A model generated the notes under the pieces. It did not search any database. It had not been told where the DNA came from and saw nothing but the letters and a program-made list of their open reading frames with translations. A DNA stretch of 18,849 nt from Paramecium sonneborni (lineage: Eukaryota > Ciliophora > Oligohymenophorea > Peniculida > Parameciidae). Positions 1-9,173 of this stretch are shown here, one piece after another; position 1 is the first letter of the stretch; every line of letters begins with the position of its first letter. Position numbers and translations under genes: made by a program. The DNA lies in contig CAJJDN010000022.1 in NCBI GenBank assembly GCA_905182985.1, forward strand, positions 685,098-703,946, in the 5' to 3' direction.

Positions 1-2407
1 TTGAGTCCTTGTAAATATTCTTTTAATTGTTCTTCAAATTTTTTAATTTTTTCTTTTGTTTTATCAGCTTCTTATTTAACTGGACCACTGATATCCTTTT
101 CAACAGTTTATGATATTTTTAATAAGTTCTTCCATTCTTCTTACATTTTATTAACTTTTTTAATTTCAGTTTCTTTTTTCATATCATGTTTTTCTAATGT
201 TTTTAATATTTATTCATTTTCATCTAACAATAAAAGAATATTTTCTTTTTCATCTGAAATTTTTTTAAGATTTTCCATAACTTCTAATAGACTATTTACA
301 TCTTCTTATATATTTTTATCTTTAATATTAATATTATCTCTAGATGTATCAATAAGTTTATTGATTTCTTCATTTTTATGAGTGACATAATTAACTAATT
401 ATGGACCTGTATACTGATTATTTTTTGGTCCAAGATTTTCTAAAAATTATGCTTTTTTAGGAGCACCTCTAATTTCATTATATTCTCCTCTTTCATTCTT
501 TAATTTAACATTAACAATGACTTCACATGGTTCATCAATTTAATATTTAACTGTATATGATCCATCATCATTATCATTAATTGAATATTTAATGTTAGCT
601 TTTTCTTCTAACAATTACAATTTACTTTTTTCTTAAGGTACATCTTCTTCAACTTCTTCATATTCTGACTCTTAATTTTCACCTTCTTCTCCTTCTTATT
701 ATATTTTAACTTTTTTTCTTCTAACAATTCTTTTTTTATTTTATTCTTATTCAATTCTTTCTCTTTCTTCTGGATCCATTTATTCTAATTATTATAATCT
801 AATAGCTTCTCTTTATTTTTCTTCTTCTAATTCAGCCATAATATCTGGTCTAGTAATTTCAATATAGAATTCATCTGCACCACTTTCTCTATTTTAATTA
901 TTCAAATTTCTAGTTTAAATATAAAACATAGTTTCATTTTTTATAGCATTTTCTCTTAGAACTCCAGGTCCAAACATTAAAGTTTTATCAGCTTTAGAAT
1001 TTAAGAAGTATGAGTAGAATTGACTCATAATAGTAAAATCTTATCTATCAATACTAACTTTAACTTCAGATTTTCTAGCTCCATGTTTTTCATATGATGG
1101 TGTTTCACAAGTTAATTCAGTTGGACTAATAAATACTCCTGGAACATCTTCTTAAGCTTTACCAGAAAAGAATCTAACAACAATATTTTATGAATCTTTA
1201 AATCCATCTCCTAAGATTGTAACTTTAGTTCTTCCAGTTAATGGACCTAAACATGGTTTAATAGAATAGATAGCATATGGAGGTCCAACAATAGATGACA
1301 CATTTAATGCATACATATCATTCATCCATGCATTAGACCATCCTCCAAACATTAATATTCTAGAATCTTATGGATCATAAATTAATGTAGTTGATTCTCT
1401 TGTTTTAGGTTTAACTGGTTTTTCTTCTTCTAATTAAACAGGTGACCATTTCTTAGCATCTACATCCAATACAAATGTATCATCTACTAATCTACTTGCT
1501 GTTCTATTTCCACCTTCTTCAAAATTTCCAACTTATCCTCCAAAAATGAAATACTTCCATGACGGAATAGATGGTACCATAATACCAGCCATATTCCATT
1601 TTGGTATTTCATGTGATATTTCTGGATCTACCCAACTATTATTATTTATGTCATATATAATGACATTTTAAAATTATGATATTTGATTCCATCCGCCAAA
1701 AATCATTAACAAATCATTCTATCCCATTATTTAAGAATTATGACCTCCTCTTGGATCAGGTGGTGTACCACTTGGTTCTAGTTATGACCATTCAAAGCTT
1801 TCACAATCTAATACATACAAATCATTAAATGATTTTGTTGCATATCCTACACCTCCATGTCCCCCAAATACATATACTTTGTTCTTATGAAATGTTGCTG
1901 AATGATTTCCTCTAGGTTCTGGTGCACCTATTTTTGATTCAGCATTTTTAGGTTCACCAGTTACTTTTTAATTAGGTGGCTAAGCCCATTAAAAATTACT
2001 CGTTCTTAAGATGAATGTATCATTAAAACGTAAATTTGATGTGTAAAATCCACCAAATATAAGCATCTTATCTGGAGCTATAGCACATGCTGCATGATTT
2101 GTTCTTGGCAATGGTGGATCACCTGAACATTATACTAACTTCCATTCACAAACATTTGGTGCTACTCTTAATGAATATACTTATAAGTTAATTATATTCT
2201 TTACCTTAATTATTCGGTGCTATCTTTGTATTTTTCTTTTCGGCATCTGGCTTTTTCTCACTATCTAATCCTCCAAAAAGAATGTGAGTTCTACCAACAG
2301 TTACAAAAGTATGTCCTGATCTAGATGCTGGAATTTGTCCAGACTGCTTTACCTATACCCAAACTAATGGTTGTGGCTATAAAAAGATATGATAATATAT
2401 ATACCAT
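1..2407 (-). CDS. Kelch/IPT/filamin-headed protein, probable outer-arm dynein heavy chain (N-terminal part)
   Basis: The gene starts at the ATG 2405-2407 and runs off the left edge, giving the first 784 residues. Two introns, 2377-2404 (28 nt, directly after the start codon) and 2180-2204 (25 nt), must be removed; TAA and TAG read as Gln. Residues 15-355 carry kelch repeats (for example SGHTFVTVGRTHILFGG, KMLIFGG, KVYVFGGHGG, RILMFGGW), which form a beta-propeller. Residues 358-452 look like an IPT/TIG immunoglobulin fold (GPLTGRTKVTILGDGF). Residues 455-635 look like a filamin/ABP280 repeat (DGSYTVKYQIDEP) split by a charged insert at 505-580. From 636 the chain is helical and charged. Kelch plus IPT plus filamin ahead of a dynein stem is the head of the Chlamydomonas alpha-type outer-arm heavy chain, which moves cilia; the stretch DISGPVKQEADKTKEKIKKF fits a dynein N-terminal stem. 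No motor domain lies in the window, so a non-dynein kelch protein remains possible. Confidence 0.8.
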
Positions 2408-2508
2408 CTGTAATTTTTTAACAAAAAATTAATAATACGATACTATTCCTATTCATTTAACTTAAATATCTATTATAGTAATTATATTTGTTATATAACT
2501 TTAAAAAT

Positions 2509-3004
2509 TCAAAATTTTTTTGGTATTTTGCCTTTCTTTTCATGGTATTCATCACTAGAAGTCATTGGAGAATGATAACCTGCTTCGCTAACCTATTTTT
2601 AATATTAATTACCTCCCTTTTTGAAATCTTGCATATTTATTATTTTTCTTAGTTCTTCGAAAATGATATTCTTTTTTTTCTTCTGCACTTCCTTCATTAA
2701 AACCTTATTTTGATGTTCCCATACTTTAAACTGGTTGTAATATCTCCTAAACAAAATATGATGTTTTGCTGCTTTATGAAAATATTCTATCTTATTGATT
2801 AATCTTTCCTTTTTTCTACATATTTCCATTCAATTTAATATTCTTCATATTTAAATATCCTTCCCATCCTTTTATCACATTTCCAAAATGACCTGTCTCT
2901 TCCAAATACTTTGTTTCTTCATCAAAAATACTCTTCTCTAAATTTTTAAGTTCATTTTCCAATATCCCTTTCTTTTCTACTAACTCTTTGTATTTCTTGT
3001 CCAT
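2509..3004 (-). CDS. Eaf6/MEAF6-like histone acetyltransferase complex subunit
   Basis: This 156-residue protein starts at the ATG 3002-3004 and stops at TGA 2509-2511. One 25-nt intron (2588-2612) removes a frameshift near the 3' end. Residues 6-80 match the Eaf6 family closely: a short coiled coil, then ETKYLEETGHFGNVIKGWEGYL, in which GN-I-GW-YL is the family signature, then DRIFSQSSKTS, which corresponds to the RIFSxSSxTS stretch of the family. The rest is a basic, low-complexity tail. Eaf6 is a small scaffold subunit of NuA4/NuA3 and of MOZ/HBO1-type acetyltransferase complexes in the nucleus, and its length here is normal. An in-frame TAG (2816-2818) sits between the two conserved blocks, so this gene is internal proof that TAG is a sense codon. 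The start lies one base after a (TA)10 run. Confidence 0.88.
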
Positions 3005-3005
3005 T

Positions 3006-3025
3006 TATATATATATATATATATA
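3006..3025. repeat. (TA)10 microsatellite upstream of the Eaf6-like gene
   Basis: Ten TA dinucleotides in a row fill about half of the 38-bp gap between the stop of the coiled-coil gene (3043-3045) and the Eaf6-like start codon (3002-3004). It is probably simple AT-rich spacer that also lies in the Eaf6 leader or promoter. No function is claimed. Confidence 0.9.
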
Positions 3026-3042
3026 ATTATATAAATTATGAA

Positions 3043-3591
3043 TCATTATTTTCTTATATTTCTCATTCTAAATAATATAATTGAAGATAGTTTCTTTAGT
3101 TCATCCATCTATTCTACACTAAAACTATTCAAATCTAATATCCAATTTTATAATTTTCTTAAATCTTCAATTGTAGGAATCTCTTCATGAATTTCAAATG
3201 CTGGCAAAGTTCTTTATGTACTTATTCTATGTGATAATTAAGATTCTGGATGTCCAAAATTACCTGTCTAAAAATATATATTTATATTTTATACCTATAC
3301 TAATTATGTTTGTCTATCAATGTTTTACTATTATTATAATTAATAAAGCATTTCCCTGTTTTCCTTACTCTATCTAATATCTTTATTCTCCTTAACTCCA
3401 CAAACTTATTATAATTGACTCTTTGTTTTCACCAGCTATTGTAATTGATTTTCCAACTCATTAAGTGCATTCTTTTTATTTGATAATGCTTGACCTACTT
3501 ATTAACTACTTCCTAATGTGCTTTTTATATAATCAGACATCTTTCTTGTACTATTTTGATGTCTGTTTTCTTTAGAATTCGATTGTCTCAT
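3043..3591 (-). CDS. Coiled-coil protein of unknown function
   Basis: I do not recognise this family. The reading frame goes from ATG 3589-3591 to TGA 3043-3045 and stays open with TAA and TAG as Gln. It encodes 173 residues if a 27-nt intron (3268-3294) is removed, or 182 if it is kept. The N-terminus is basic and serine/asparagine-rich. A Gln- and Lys-rich helix follows (NKKNALNELENQLQQLVKTK), then a glutamine run, and the C-terminal 50 residues contain EIHEEIPTIEDLRKLQNWIL and end in basic residues. The heptad-like spacing suggests a coiled coil. It lies 38 bp upstream of the Eaf6-like gene on the same strand, but nothing ties the two functionally. Confidence 0.6.
3268..3294 (-). other. 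Doubtful 27-nt intron, readable through
   Basis: The segment has a GTA start and a TAG end like the other introns here, with an alternative donor six bases upstream that would make it 33 nt. Both lengths are multiples of three, and no in-frame TGA lies inside. Splicing and retention therefore both give an open protein. Either this is an unusual intron invisible to nonsense-mediated decay, or it is coding. Confidence 0.45.
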
Positions 3592-3999
3592 TTTAACGAA
3601 TAAATTTTTACTTAACTTATATATAATTTTTTATCGTATACTAATTTAAGAACTATTAGATTTAATATTTTAGCAACTTTAAAAAATATTGAAGTATTTT
3701 TATTTTTTAACAAATATTAATATTTATTTATGCAAGCATCAAACCTTATTAACCACTAATAATGATGAGGAAATAATTGAATTATTTTATTAAGTTTATA
3801 AAATTAAATTAATTAAGAAATGATTAAATATATATACTATTTAATGAAATAAAATAATTAATAGGAAAATATTCTGTATATTTAATTCTTCAGAAATAAG
3901 AAAAGAAATAAATAACGAATAAATTTCAATAAAAGATGTCAAATTGAAATTAATTTATCTGTTTATTAGTTATAATATAATAATTTTAGCAATGTGATA
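3592..3999. other. 408-bp gene-poor intergenic stretch
   Basis: This is the longest stretch of the window with no gene I can support. It is extremely AT-rich, with no RNA gene or repeat visible. The part next to 3591 should hold the promoter of the coiled-coil gene. The only open frame of note is a 61-codon plus-strand run from ATG 3762 to TGA 3945-3947. It is Lys/Ile/Gln-rich and not distinguishable from chance in a code with a single stop. Confidence 0.6.
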
Positions 4000-4413
4000 T
4001 CAAACTATCATAATAGTGCTCACTTTACTATATCCAATCATATTCTATTTTAGAAAATCATTTTTGATAATAACCTTAGTTTGATTTGATGAAAGGAAGC
4101 ATGAATTAATTTTCTGTTTAATTTATTCTTCATTATCATTTGGTAATATTTTTAGAAGTGGTAATGATGTATTTTTGTTATTAGGAGTAGAGGTAGTGTA
4201 ATTTGAATGAGGTTTGTTTCTGTATTTGATATTAATATTTTCTAATTATGTATTGATTCTAGCTGCCTATAATATTGGAGGTAATGGTTATGAAATTTAA
4301 TCACTATAATCTTCTGTTTTATGAGTTTATCTTTTAGACTTCTTTTTATAATATTTTAATTGTCCTCCATAACAGATTACATATTTTTTATTGAGAATCT
4401 AATTTTTATTCAT
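4000..4413 (-). CDS. Small basic hypothetical protein (137 aa)
   Basis: An uninterrupted frame runs from ATG 4411-4413 to TGA 4000-4002. No family is recognised. The N-terminus is basic and aromatic (KKYVICYGGQLKYYKKKSKR). The middle has a proline-containing stretch (SQPLPPILQAARINTQ) and a Thr/Asn-rich linker, followed by LPLLKILPNDNEEQIKQKI, which looks like real protein. There is no signal peptide or membrane segment. A second minus-strand frame starting at the downstream ATG GAG is also largely open over the same bases, so the exact start and frame are not certain; I prefer this one for its more protein-like composition. Its start codon lies only 26 bp from that of the divergent TMEM33-like gene. 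Confidence 0.5.
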
Positions 4414-4439
4414 TGATATTAAATTATAATAAATTAATC
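4414..4439. promoter_or_regulatory. 26-bp divergent intergenic region
   Basis: These 26 bases, all A/T apart from one G and one C, separate the start codons of the minus-strand hypothetical gene and the plus-strand TMEM33-like gene. If both starts are right, the two promoters must overlap the coding regions or the leaders must be nearly absent. Confidence 0.4.
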
Positions 4440-5300
4440 ATGTATGAAGATTATGATTTCTCATAAGATGAAAAATGGAATCAATTTATTGAATAGGCTG
4501 ATTAATCAATGTAGAATATAGAGTATATACATATTTAGATCGAAGGAGAGATTGGAATATTTAAAATAAATTTGGTATAAAGAAAATGTGAATAAAAAAC
4601 ATAAAATAGATAATAATAAAATATCAAATGTTAAAGAGGAATCTAAATTACCATATTATATATATAGTACTGAAAATATATTCAAAATGTCATTTATGCT
4701 TTTGTTATTCATGTAAGGTGTAGCATAGATATTTGGATATCTTTTCAATTTTTTAGCTTTGTAAAGATAAATAAGAAATACAAAAATCTAATAAAAAAGA
4801 TAATATGTAAATCTCTTAATAAATAATGAATTCTTTCATAATTTGGTATTTTTATTCTTATTTCATTTTTTTGAAAGAATGCACAATATATTAGTTTATA
4901 GTCCAATTCTTATGCATTCTTGGGTTGGAATATCAGAATTTCTGTTTCTTCATCACAAATCAATTTATGAAAGTAGCAAATTTTTATAATATATAGTATA
5001 GAAATGTAAAGCTATATTGATAAAACTAAATAAAATAAGGAACTCATTTTGATACAAAAATAAAAGGTGGAAATAATTTTATTTCCTGTTCTTTTGATTG
5101 CTAAACTTTTCTTTGAAACTGGTAATTGGGTTTTAATAATTATATATCTCATTTTTCTTAAAATGAAATACCATAATAATAATAGATCGAAAGTTGCTTG
5201 GATTTAAATTGATTATTATATTGAATCCAAATTACCATTATTTGTTGTGCCTACTTATAGATAAATGAGATAAATAGCTATACATTTATTTTTGGATTGA
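4440..5300 (+). CDS. TMEM33/Pom33-family membrane protein
   Basis: The gene has three exons, with introns 4511-4538 (28 nt) and 4973-5001 (29 nt). It runs from ATG 4440 to TGA 5298-5300 and encodes 267 residues, close to the about 250 usual for TMEM33. Hydrophobic segments lie near residues 72-98, 122-136, 140-161 and 190-222. The C-terminal half follows the family order: LHHKSIYEKM after a membrane segment, a charged loop, LFPVLLIAKLFFETGNWVL, then FLKMKYHNNNRSK and YYIESKLPLFVVPTYRQM, which parallels the tail of TMEM33 that follows its last membrane span. Family members sit in the ER and nuclear envelope, shape ER tubules and associate with nuclear pores. The N-terminal 60 residues are charged, soluble and not part of the known fold. 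Only the last 18 nt of this gene recur in the second repeat copy. Confidence 0.72.
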
Positions 5301-5401
5301 TATATATTAATTATAAATTATAATGTTGTTCAAGAAATCAATTTTTTAATATTCATTTCTGACTGCCCCTATTGATAACATCATAACAAATTCAATCATA
5401 A

Positions 5402-6022
5402 ATGCAAATGTGGTATTATATTAGATAAACATTGTTATTATTAGAAAACTATTTCTCAATTCCAATTTATGCATTAACATCATTTTTTATAAATAAGATT
5501 ACATATAATCTAGTTCATAAATATATGTATGTTCCTAATAGTATCAATAATTTCACACATAAATATGATTTAATGAATGGAAAATAATTGACTGCTTCTT
5601 TAGCTACAGTATTTATACTCATTATTATTTAATAGTTATATATGTTCACAAATTAACTTAGAGCTGTTGTTTATTGGAATAGTTTACATTAATATCAATA
5701 ATTTGGAATAGAAATGACATCATATGATCCTTATTTTATAATGCCTTTAATTTTTGGATTTGTTAATTATGGTTTAATAAAAACTAGTCAACTTAAGACA
5801 TTTTAAACTATATAAAAAGATTTAAATCAATTTAAATTAATTAATCTATGTTTTATGTCTTCTTTGGCTGTTGTTGGATTACCTATAGTAAAACTAATTA
5901 TAAATTTAGGATATTCTTATGATATTTTCAATTATGGGATGTTGTTAAACACTTATATAGTATAAAGAATAAAAAAAAATATAAAAAATCTTAAGGAACT
6001 CACAAATTTTGATTTGATATGA
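5402..6022 (+). CDS. Oxa1/Cox18-like membrane insertase (putative)
   Basis: The frame from ATG 5402 to TGA 6020-6022 has no intron and encodes 206 residues. It is strongly hydrophobic, with about four or five membrane segments. The order of motifs resembles the YidC/Oxa1/Cox18 family: FSIPIYALTSFFINKITYNL as the first span, LATVFILIIIQQLYMFTNQL, then TSYDPYFIMPLIFGFVNYG, which corresponds to the family's DP-YILP span, and FNYGMLLNTYIVQRI, which matches the last span ending in a Gln. Oxa1 and Cox18 insert proteins into the inner mitochondrial membrane. No clear presequence is seen at this start. A mitochondrial-looking peptide (MLFKKSIFQYSFLTAP) is encoded just upstream at 5323 but in another frame, and I found no intron that joins them. 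The family call is by pattern only. Confidence 0.55.
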
Positions 6023-6086
6023 TAATTGAAGTGAAATTGAATAATAAATATAATATTTGCATGTGTTAAATAATAAAAATTAAAAA

Positions 6087-6358
6087 ATGCCTTTAACCGT
6101 GATATTATTTATTTTAATAATTTTTGTATTTGGTATCTATAAATTTACTAATAATAAATGGGATACAAAATTACTCTTGTTCTAATTTTAAAAAGTCAGA
6201 ATTTGGATTATTTTAATATAAGTTTAAACGTTTTAAGTACTAATTAAAAATAAATGAAATAGAAATAAGAAATGATAAACAATATATATAAGGTATTAAA
6301 AGAATCATAAAATAAATAAAGCATGATTTATGAATAATACTCATCATTATTATTATGA
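6087..6358 (+). CDS. Small single-span membrane protein (81 aa)
   Basis: Two exons, 6087-6236 and 6263-6358, are separated by a typical 26-nt GTA...TAG intron (6237-6262). The product begins with a strong membrane segment (MPLTVILFILIIFVFGIYKF), continues with a basic, aromatic stretch, and ends with a hydrophilic helix (NIYKVLKESQNKQSMIYEQY) followed by a run of leucines. No family is recognised. The stop lies four bases before the stop of the convergent PH-domain gene in the intact copy. The canonical intron supports it, but the short length leaves room for a chance frame. Confidence 0.42.
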
Positions 6359-6362
6359 TTAA

Positions 6363-6478
6363 TCATTATTCTTTTCTTTCACTTCCCCAACAAAAAAGTG
6401 ATTCAAAAAATGAAGGTTTCTTTTATTCTTATTATTATTAAGTTTATTATTTTGATAATTATTAAGTCTATAATTAGT
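6363..6478 (-). pseudogene. Truncated 3' end of the PH-domain gene (repeat copy 1)
   Basis: These bases are identical to 7560-7675 and encode only the last 38 or so residues of the triple-PH protein, the Gln-rich tail ending at TGA 6363-6365. The upstream part is cut off at the N at 6479. It is most likely an assembly leftover rather than a true pseudogene. Confidence 0.85.
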
Positions 6479-6479
6479 N
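6479..6479. other. Single N at the repeat joint (probable scaffold join)
   Basis: The only undetermined base in the window lies exactly between the two copies of the 1196-bp repeat. This suggests two contigs with overlapping ends that were joined without merging the overlap. Confidence 0.9.
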
Positions 6480-6598
6480 CATTTATTTTTGGATTGATAT
6501 ATATTAATTATAAATTATAATGTTGTTCAAGAAATCAATTTTTTAATATTCATTTCTGACTGCCCCTATTGATAACATCATAACAAATTCAATCATAA

Positions 6599-7219
6599 AT
6601 GCAAATGTGGTATTATATTAGATAAACATTGTTATTATTAGAAAACTATTTCTCAATTCCAATTTATGCATTAACATCATTTTTTATAAATAAGATTACA
6701 TATAATCTAGTTCATAAATATATGTATGTTCCTAATAGTATCAATAATTTCACACATAAATATGATTTAATGAATGGAAAATAATTGACTGCTTCTTTAG
6801 CTACAGTATTTATACTCATTATTATTTAATAGTTATATATGTTCACAAATTAACTTAGAGCTGTTGTTTATTGGAATAGTTTACATTAATATCAATAATT
6901 TGGAATAGAAATGACATCATATGATCCTTATTTTATAATGCCTTTAATTTTTGGATTTGTTAATTATGGTTTAATAAAAACTAGTCAACTTAAGACATTT
7001 TAAACTATATAAAAAGATTTAAATCAATTTAAATTAATTAATCTATGTTTTATGTCTTCTTTGGCTGTTGTTGGATTACCTATAGTAAAACTAATTATAA
7101 ATTTAGGATATTCTTATGATATTTTCAATTATGGGATGTTGTTAAACACTTATATAGTATAAAGAATAAAAAAAAATATAAAAAATCTTAAGGAACTCAC
7201 AAATTTTGATTTGATATGA
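6599..7219 (+). CDS. Oxa1/Cox18-like insertase, second copy
   Basis: This is the same 206-residue frame as 5402-6022, shifted by 1197 bases and identical as far as I can see. If the repeat is an assembly artefact this is the same gene counted twice. If the duplication is real it would be a second intact copy with a different upstream junction but the same 120 bp of leader. Confidence 0.5.
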
Positions 7220-7283
7220 TAATTGAAGTGAAATTGAATAATAAATATAATATTTGCATGTGTTAAATAATAAAAATTAAAAA

Positions 7284-7555
7284 ATGCCTTTAACCGTGAT
7301 ATTATTTATTTTAATAATTTTTGTATTTGGTATCTATAAATTTACTAATAATAAATGGGATACAAAATTACTCTTGTTCTAATTTTAAAAAGTCAGAATT
7401 TGGATTATTTTAATATAAGTTTAAACGTTTTAAGTACTAATTAAAAATAAATGAAATAGAAATAAGAAATGATAAACAATATATATAAGGTATTAAAAGA
7501 ATCATAAAATAAATAAAGCATGATTTATGAATAATACTCATCATTATTATTATGA
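7284..7555 (+). CDS. Small single-span membrane protein, second copy
   Basis: This is the same 81-residue, two-exon frame as 6087-6358, with its intron at 7434-7459. It ends four bases before the stop of the convergent PH-domain gene (7560-7562). It is probably the same gene represented twice. Confidence 0.4.
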
Positions 7556-7559
7556 TTAA

Positions 7560-9115
7560 TCATTATTCTTTTCTTTCACTTCCCCAACAAAAAAGTGATT
7601 CAAAAAATGAAGGTTTCTTTTATTCTTATTATTATTAAGTTTATTATTTTGATAATTATTAAGTCTATAATTAGTTTGTTAATGCATTTTATTAATAATT
7701 TTATAGTGTTTAGGATTTCTCCAATACTTTAATATTAATATCAATATCTGTCATATATGATAATTAACCAGTCCATTCATCTGCTTCTTTAATAGTTGAT
7801 ACTCTGAATTACTATTGTACTGTATTTTAATCATTTACCTAATTTAAGATTTCAATTCATTACTATTATTGTAAACATTCTATTACATTATTCAATTCCT
7901 GAAATTGATTTCAATTCTATATTTTAATATTCTTCAGTATCAACAAACTCCCAAAATAACTCACGTTCTTTCAATGTAAGAATTACGTTTTTCCATTAAG
8001 TTCCATTAATTCTTTTTTCAACTTAATTCTCTAAAATTATTTTTCCTTTTAAATTAATTATTCTTCTTCTACTATCTTACATTTTATAGACAGGAATTTA
8101 ATTAGTTCTACTTACTTAAACAGGCATGCTATTATTTATTTGTTAACATTTAACTATATAATCATGTAATTTCTTTGCATCATTTAAATATGGAAAGATA
8201 AATTCAAATATTCTACCATTATGCATAAAAATAATTTAATATTCATTTGTTACAACAAACTGTAAACTTTATATTTAATATAATTCTATTGTTGTTTCTA
8301 TAATATTAAATCATATTGTTATTACTTGTTAATGTTGCTAAATTATTCTCATATTTTAATAAATTTATTGTATCTAATGTATATTATTAAGGAATAAACT
8401 TAATGAATTAATGTATTTAATCTAAAGATTCAATACTTATTGAAGTGAATAACAATAACCATCTCTTCTTTTTTACTAAAGGATTCTTTATTGACTTTTT
8501 TTCTACTAAAAATCTCATTATAAACTCTTTGTTCTTATATTTAAATTATTATTACTTTTTCGCCCATAGCTTCTATTGTCTATTAAATGTATGAGGATTT
8601 CATTAATGCATTCTATGTATCTTATGTTTATTATTAAATGAGACCTTACAAAATCTCTTCTCTTCTCAAATATAATTAAATTATTTATTATTTAGGAATT
8701 TCATGCCTTCAATTAAATATTATATTCTACCATTTAACTTTATTCATTGATGATAATTCAGACTTTGTTTTTGATGTTTAATTAAATGGTACTTTTAAAA
8801 TATCTAGCTGAATATCAGTTTTTTATAATTACCCATTTCTCTTTTATTTCTTTATTTTCTGCTTTCAATTAAAATTTTCTTAAACCAACATGAATAACAA
8901 ATTCATTTTTATTTGGATCTAAATAATCTATTTAAACTATATTCTATTTCATAATTACTCCTTAATATAAAATATTATATAATACCTTTTGGTTGATAAG
9001 GAGGTAAATCAACTTTATTTTTAAAATATAAAATTAGATTCTCACAATAAACAAAATACCTCTTTTGCCATCCTTTAATTAAAACAGGACTTTTTTTTTC
9101 TAAGAAACTTTCCAT
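7560..9115 (-). CDS. Triple PH-domain protein with Gln-rich tail
   Basis: The gene runs from ATG 9113-9115 to TGA 7560-7562 with six introns: 8961-8985, 8808-8832, 8707-8730, 8534-8555, 8298-8325 and 7839-7863 (22-28 nt). Removing them leaves exactly 469 codons (468 residues). Three pleckstrin-homology folds can be seen. The first (residues 2-88) has FLEKKSP..GWQKRYFV and ends in KEKW. The second (165-282) has KKKRWLLLFTS and ends in DAKKLHDYIV. The third (312-405) has WKNVILTLKERELFWEF and ends in EADEWTGQL. PH domains bind phosphoinositides or proteins at membranes. Residues 428-450 are glutamine-rich, mostly written as TAA or TAG, and the end is FFESLFCWGSERKEQ. No catalytic domain is present, so it is probably a membrane-recruited adaptor. 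The family is otherwise unknown to me. Confidence 0.82.
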
Positions 9116-9173
9116 AAAAAATAAATAGTTGATATTATAAATAATTCTGATATTATAAATTATTTAAAATAAA

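Larger units (their letters stand above)
5283..6478. repeat. Direct repeat, copy 1 (1196 bp)
   Basis: This segment reappears at 6480-7675 with a constant offset of 1197, and I see no difference by eye. It begins inside the last codons of the TMEM33-like gene, covers the insertase-like gene and the mini-gene, and ends inside the C-terminal coding region of the PH-domain gene. A single undetermined base (6479) joins the copies. Confidence 0.97.
6480..7675. repeat. Direct repeat, copy 2 (1196 bp)
   Basis: This is the second copy of 5283-6478. Its left end holds only the last 18 nt of the TMEM33-like gene (6480-6497), without promoter or body. Its right end continues smoothly into the intact PH-domain gene at 7676. 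Confidence 0.97.

Noticed and set aside
1..381. Hydrophobic open frame on the plus strand
   Set aside because: It is antisense to the kelch/dynein gene, whose minus-strand frame continues through it with helical, coiled-coil-like sequence. Serine, phenylalanine and leucine richness is typical of the shadow of Lys/Glu-rich coding.
2605..2829. Minus-strand frame starting MEICRKKERL inside the Eaf6-like gene
   Set aside because: It lies in a different frame from the conserved Eaf6 blocks on both sides. Reading TAG 2816-2818 as Gln keeps the Eaf6 frame, which contains RIFSQSS.
3762..3947. 61-codon plus-strand frame in the long intergenic stretch
   Set aside because: No recognisable motif, low-complexity Lys/Ile/Gln content, and such lengths are expected by chance when TGA is the only stop.
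5323..5412. ATG at 5323 with a mitochondrial-looking N-terminus for the insertase-like gene
   Set aside because: Its frame differs from the conserved frame, and the only GT...AG pair between them (5413-5444) leads into a third, non-conserved frame. It stays an alternative if a non-canonical intron exists.
5283..7675. True tandem gene duplication
   Set aside because: Identity appears complete even in introns and spacers, both ends fall inside genes, and the N sits at the joint. An assembly overlap explains all of this more simply.
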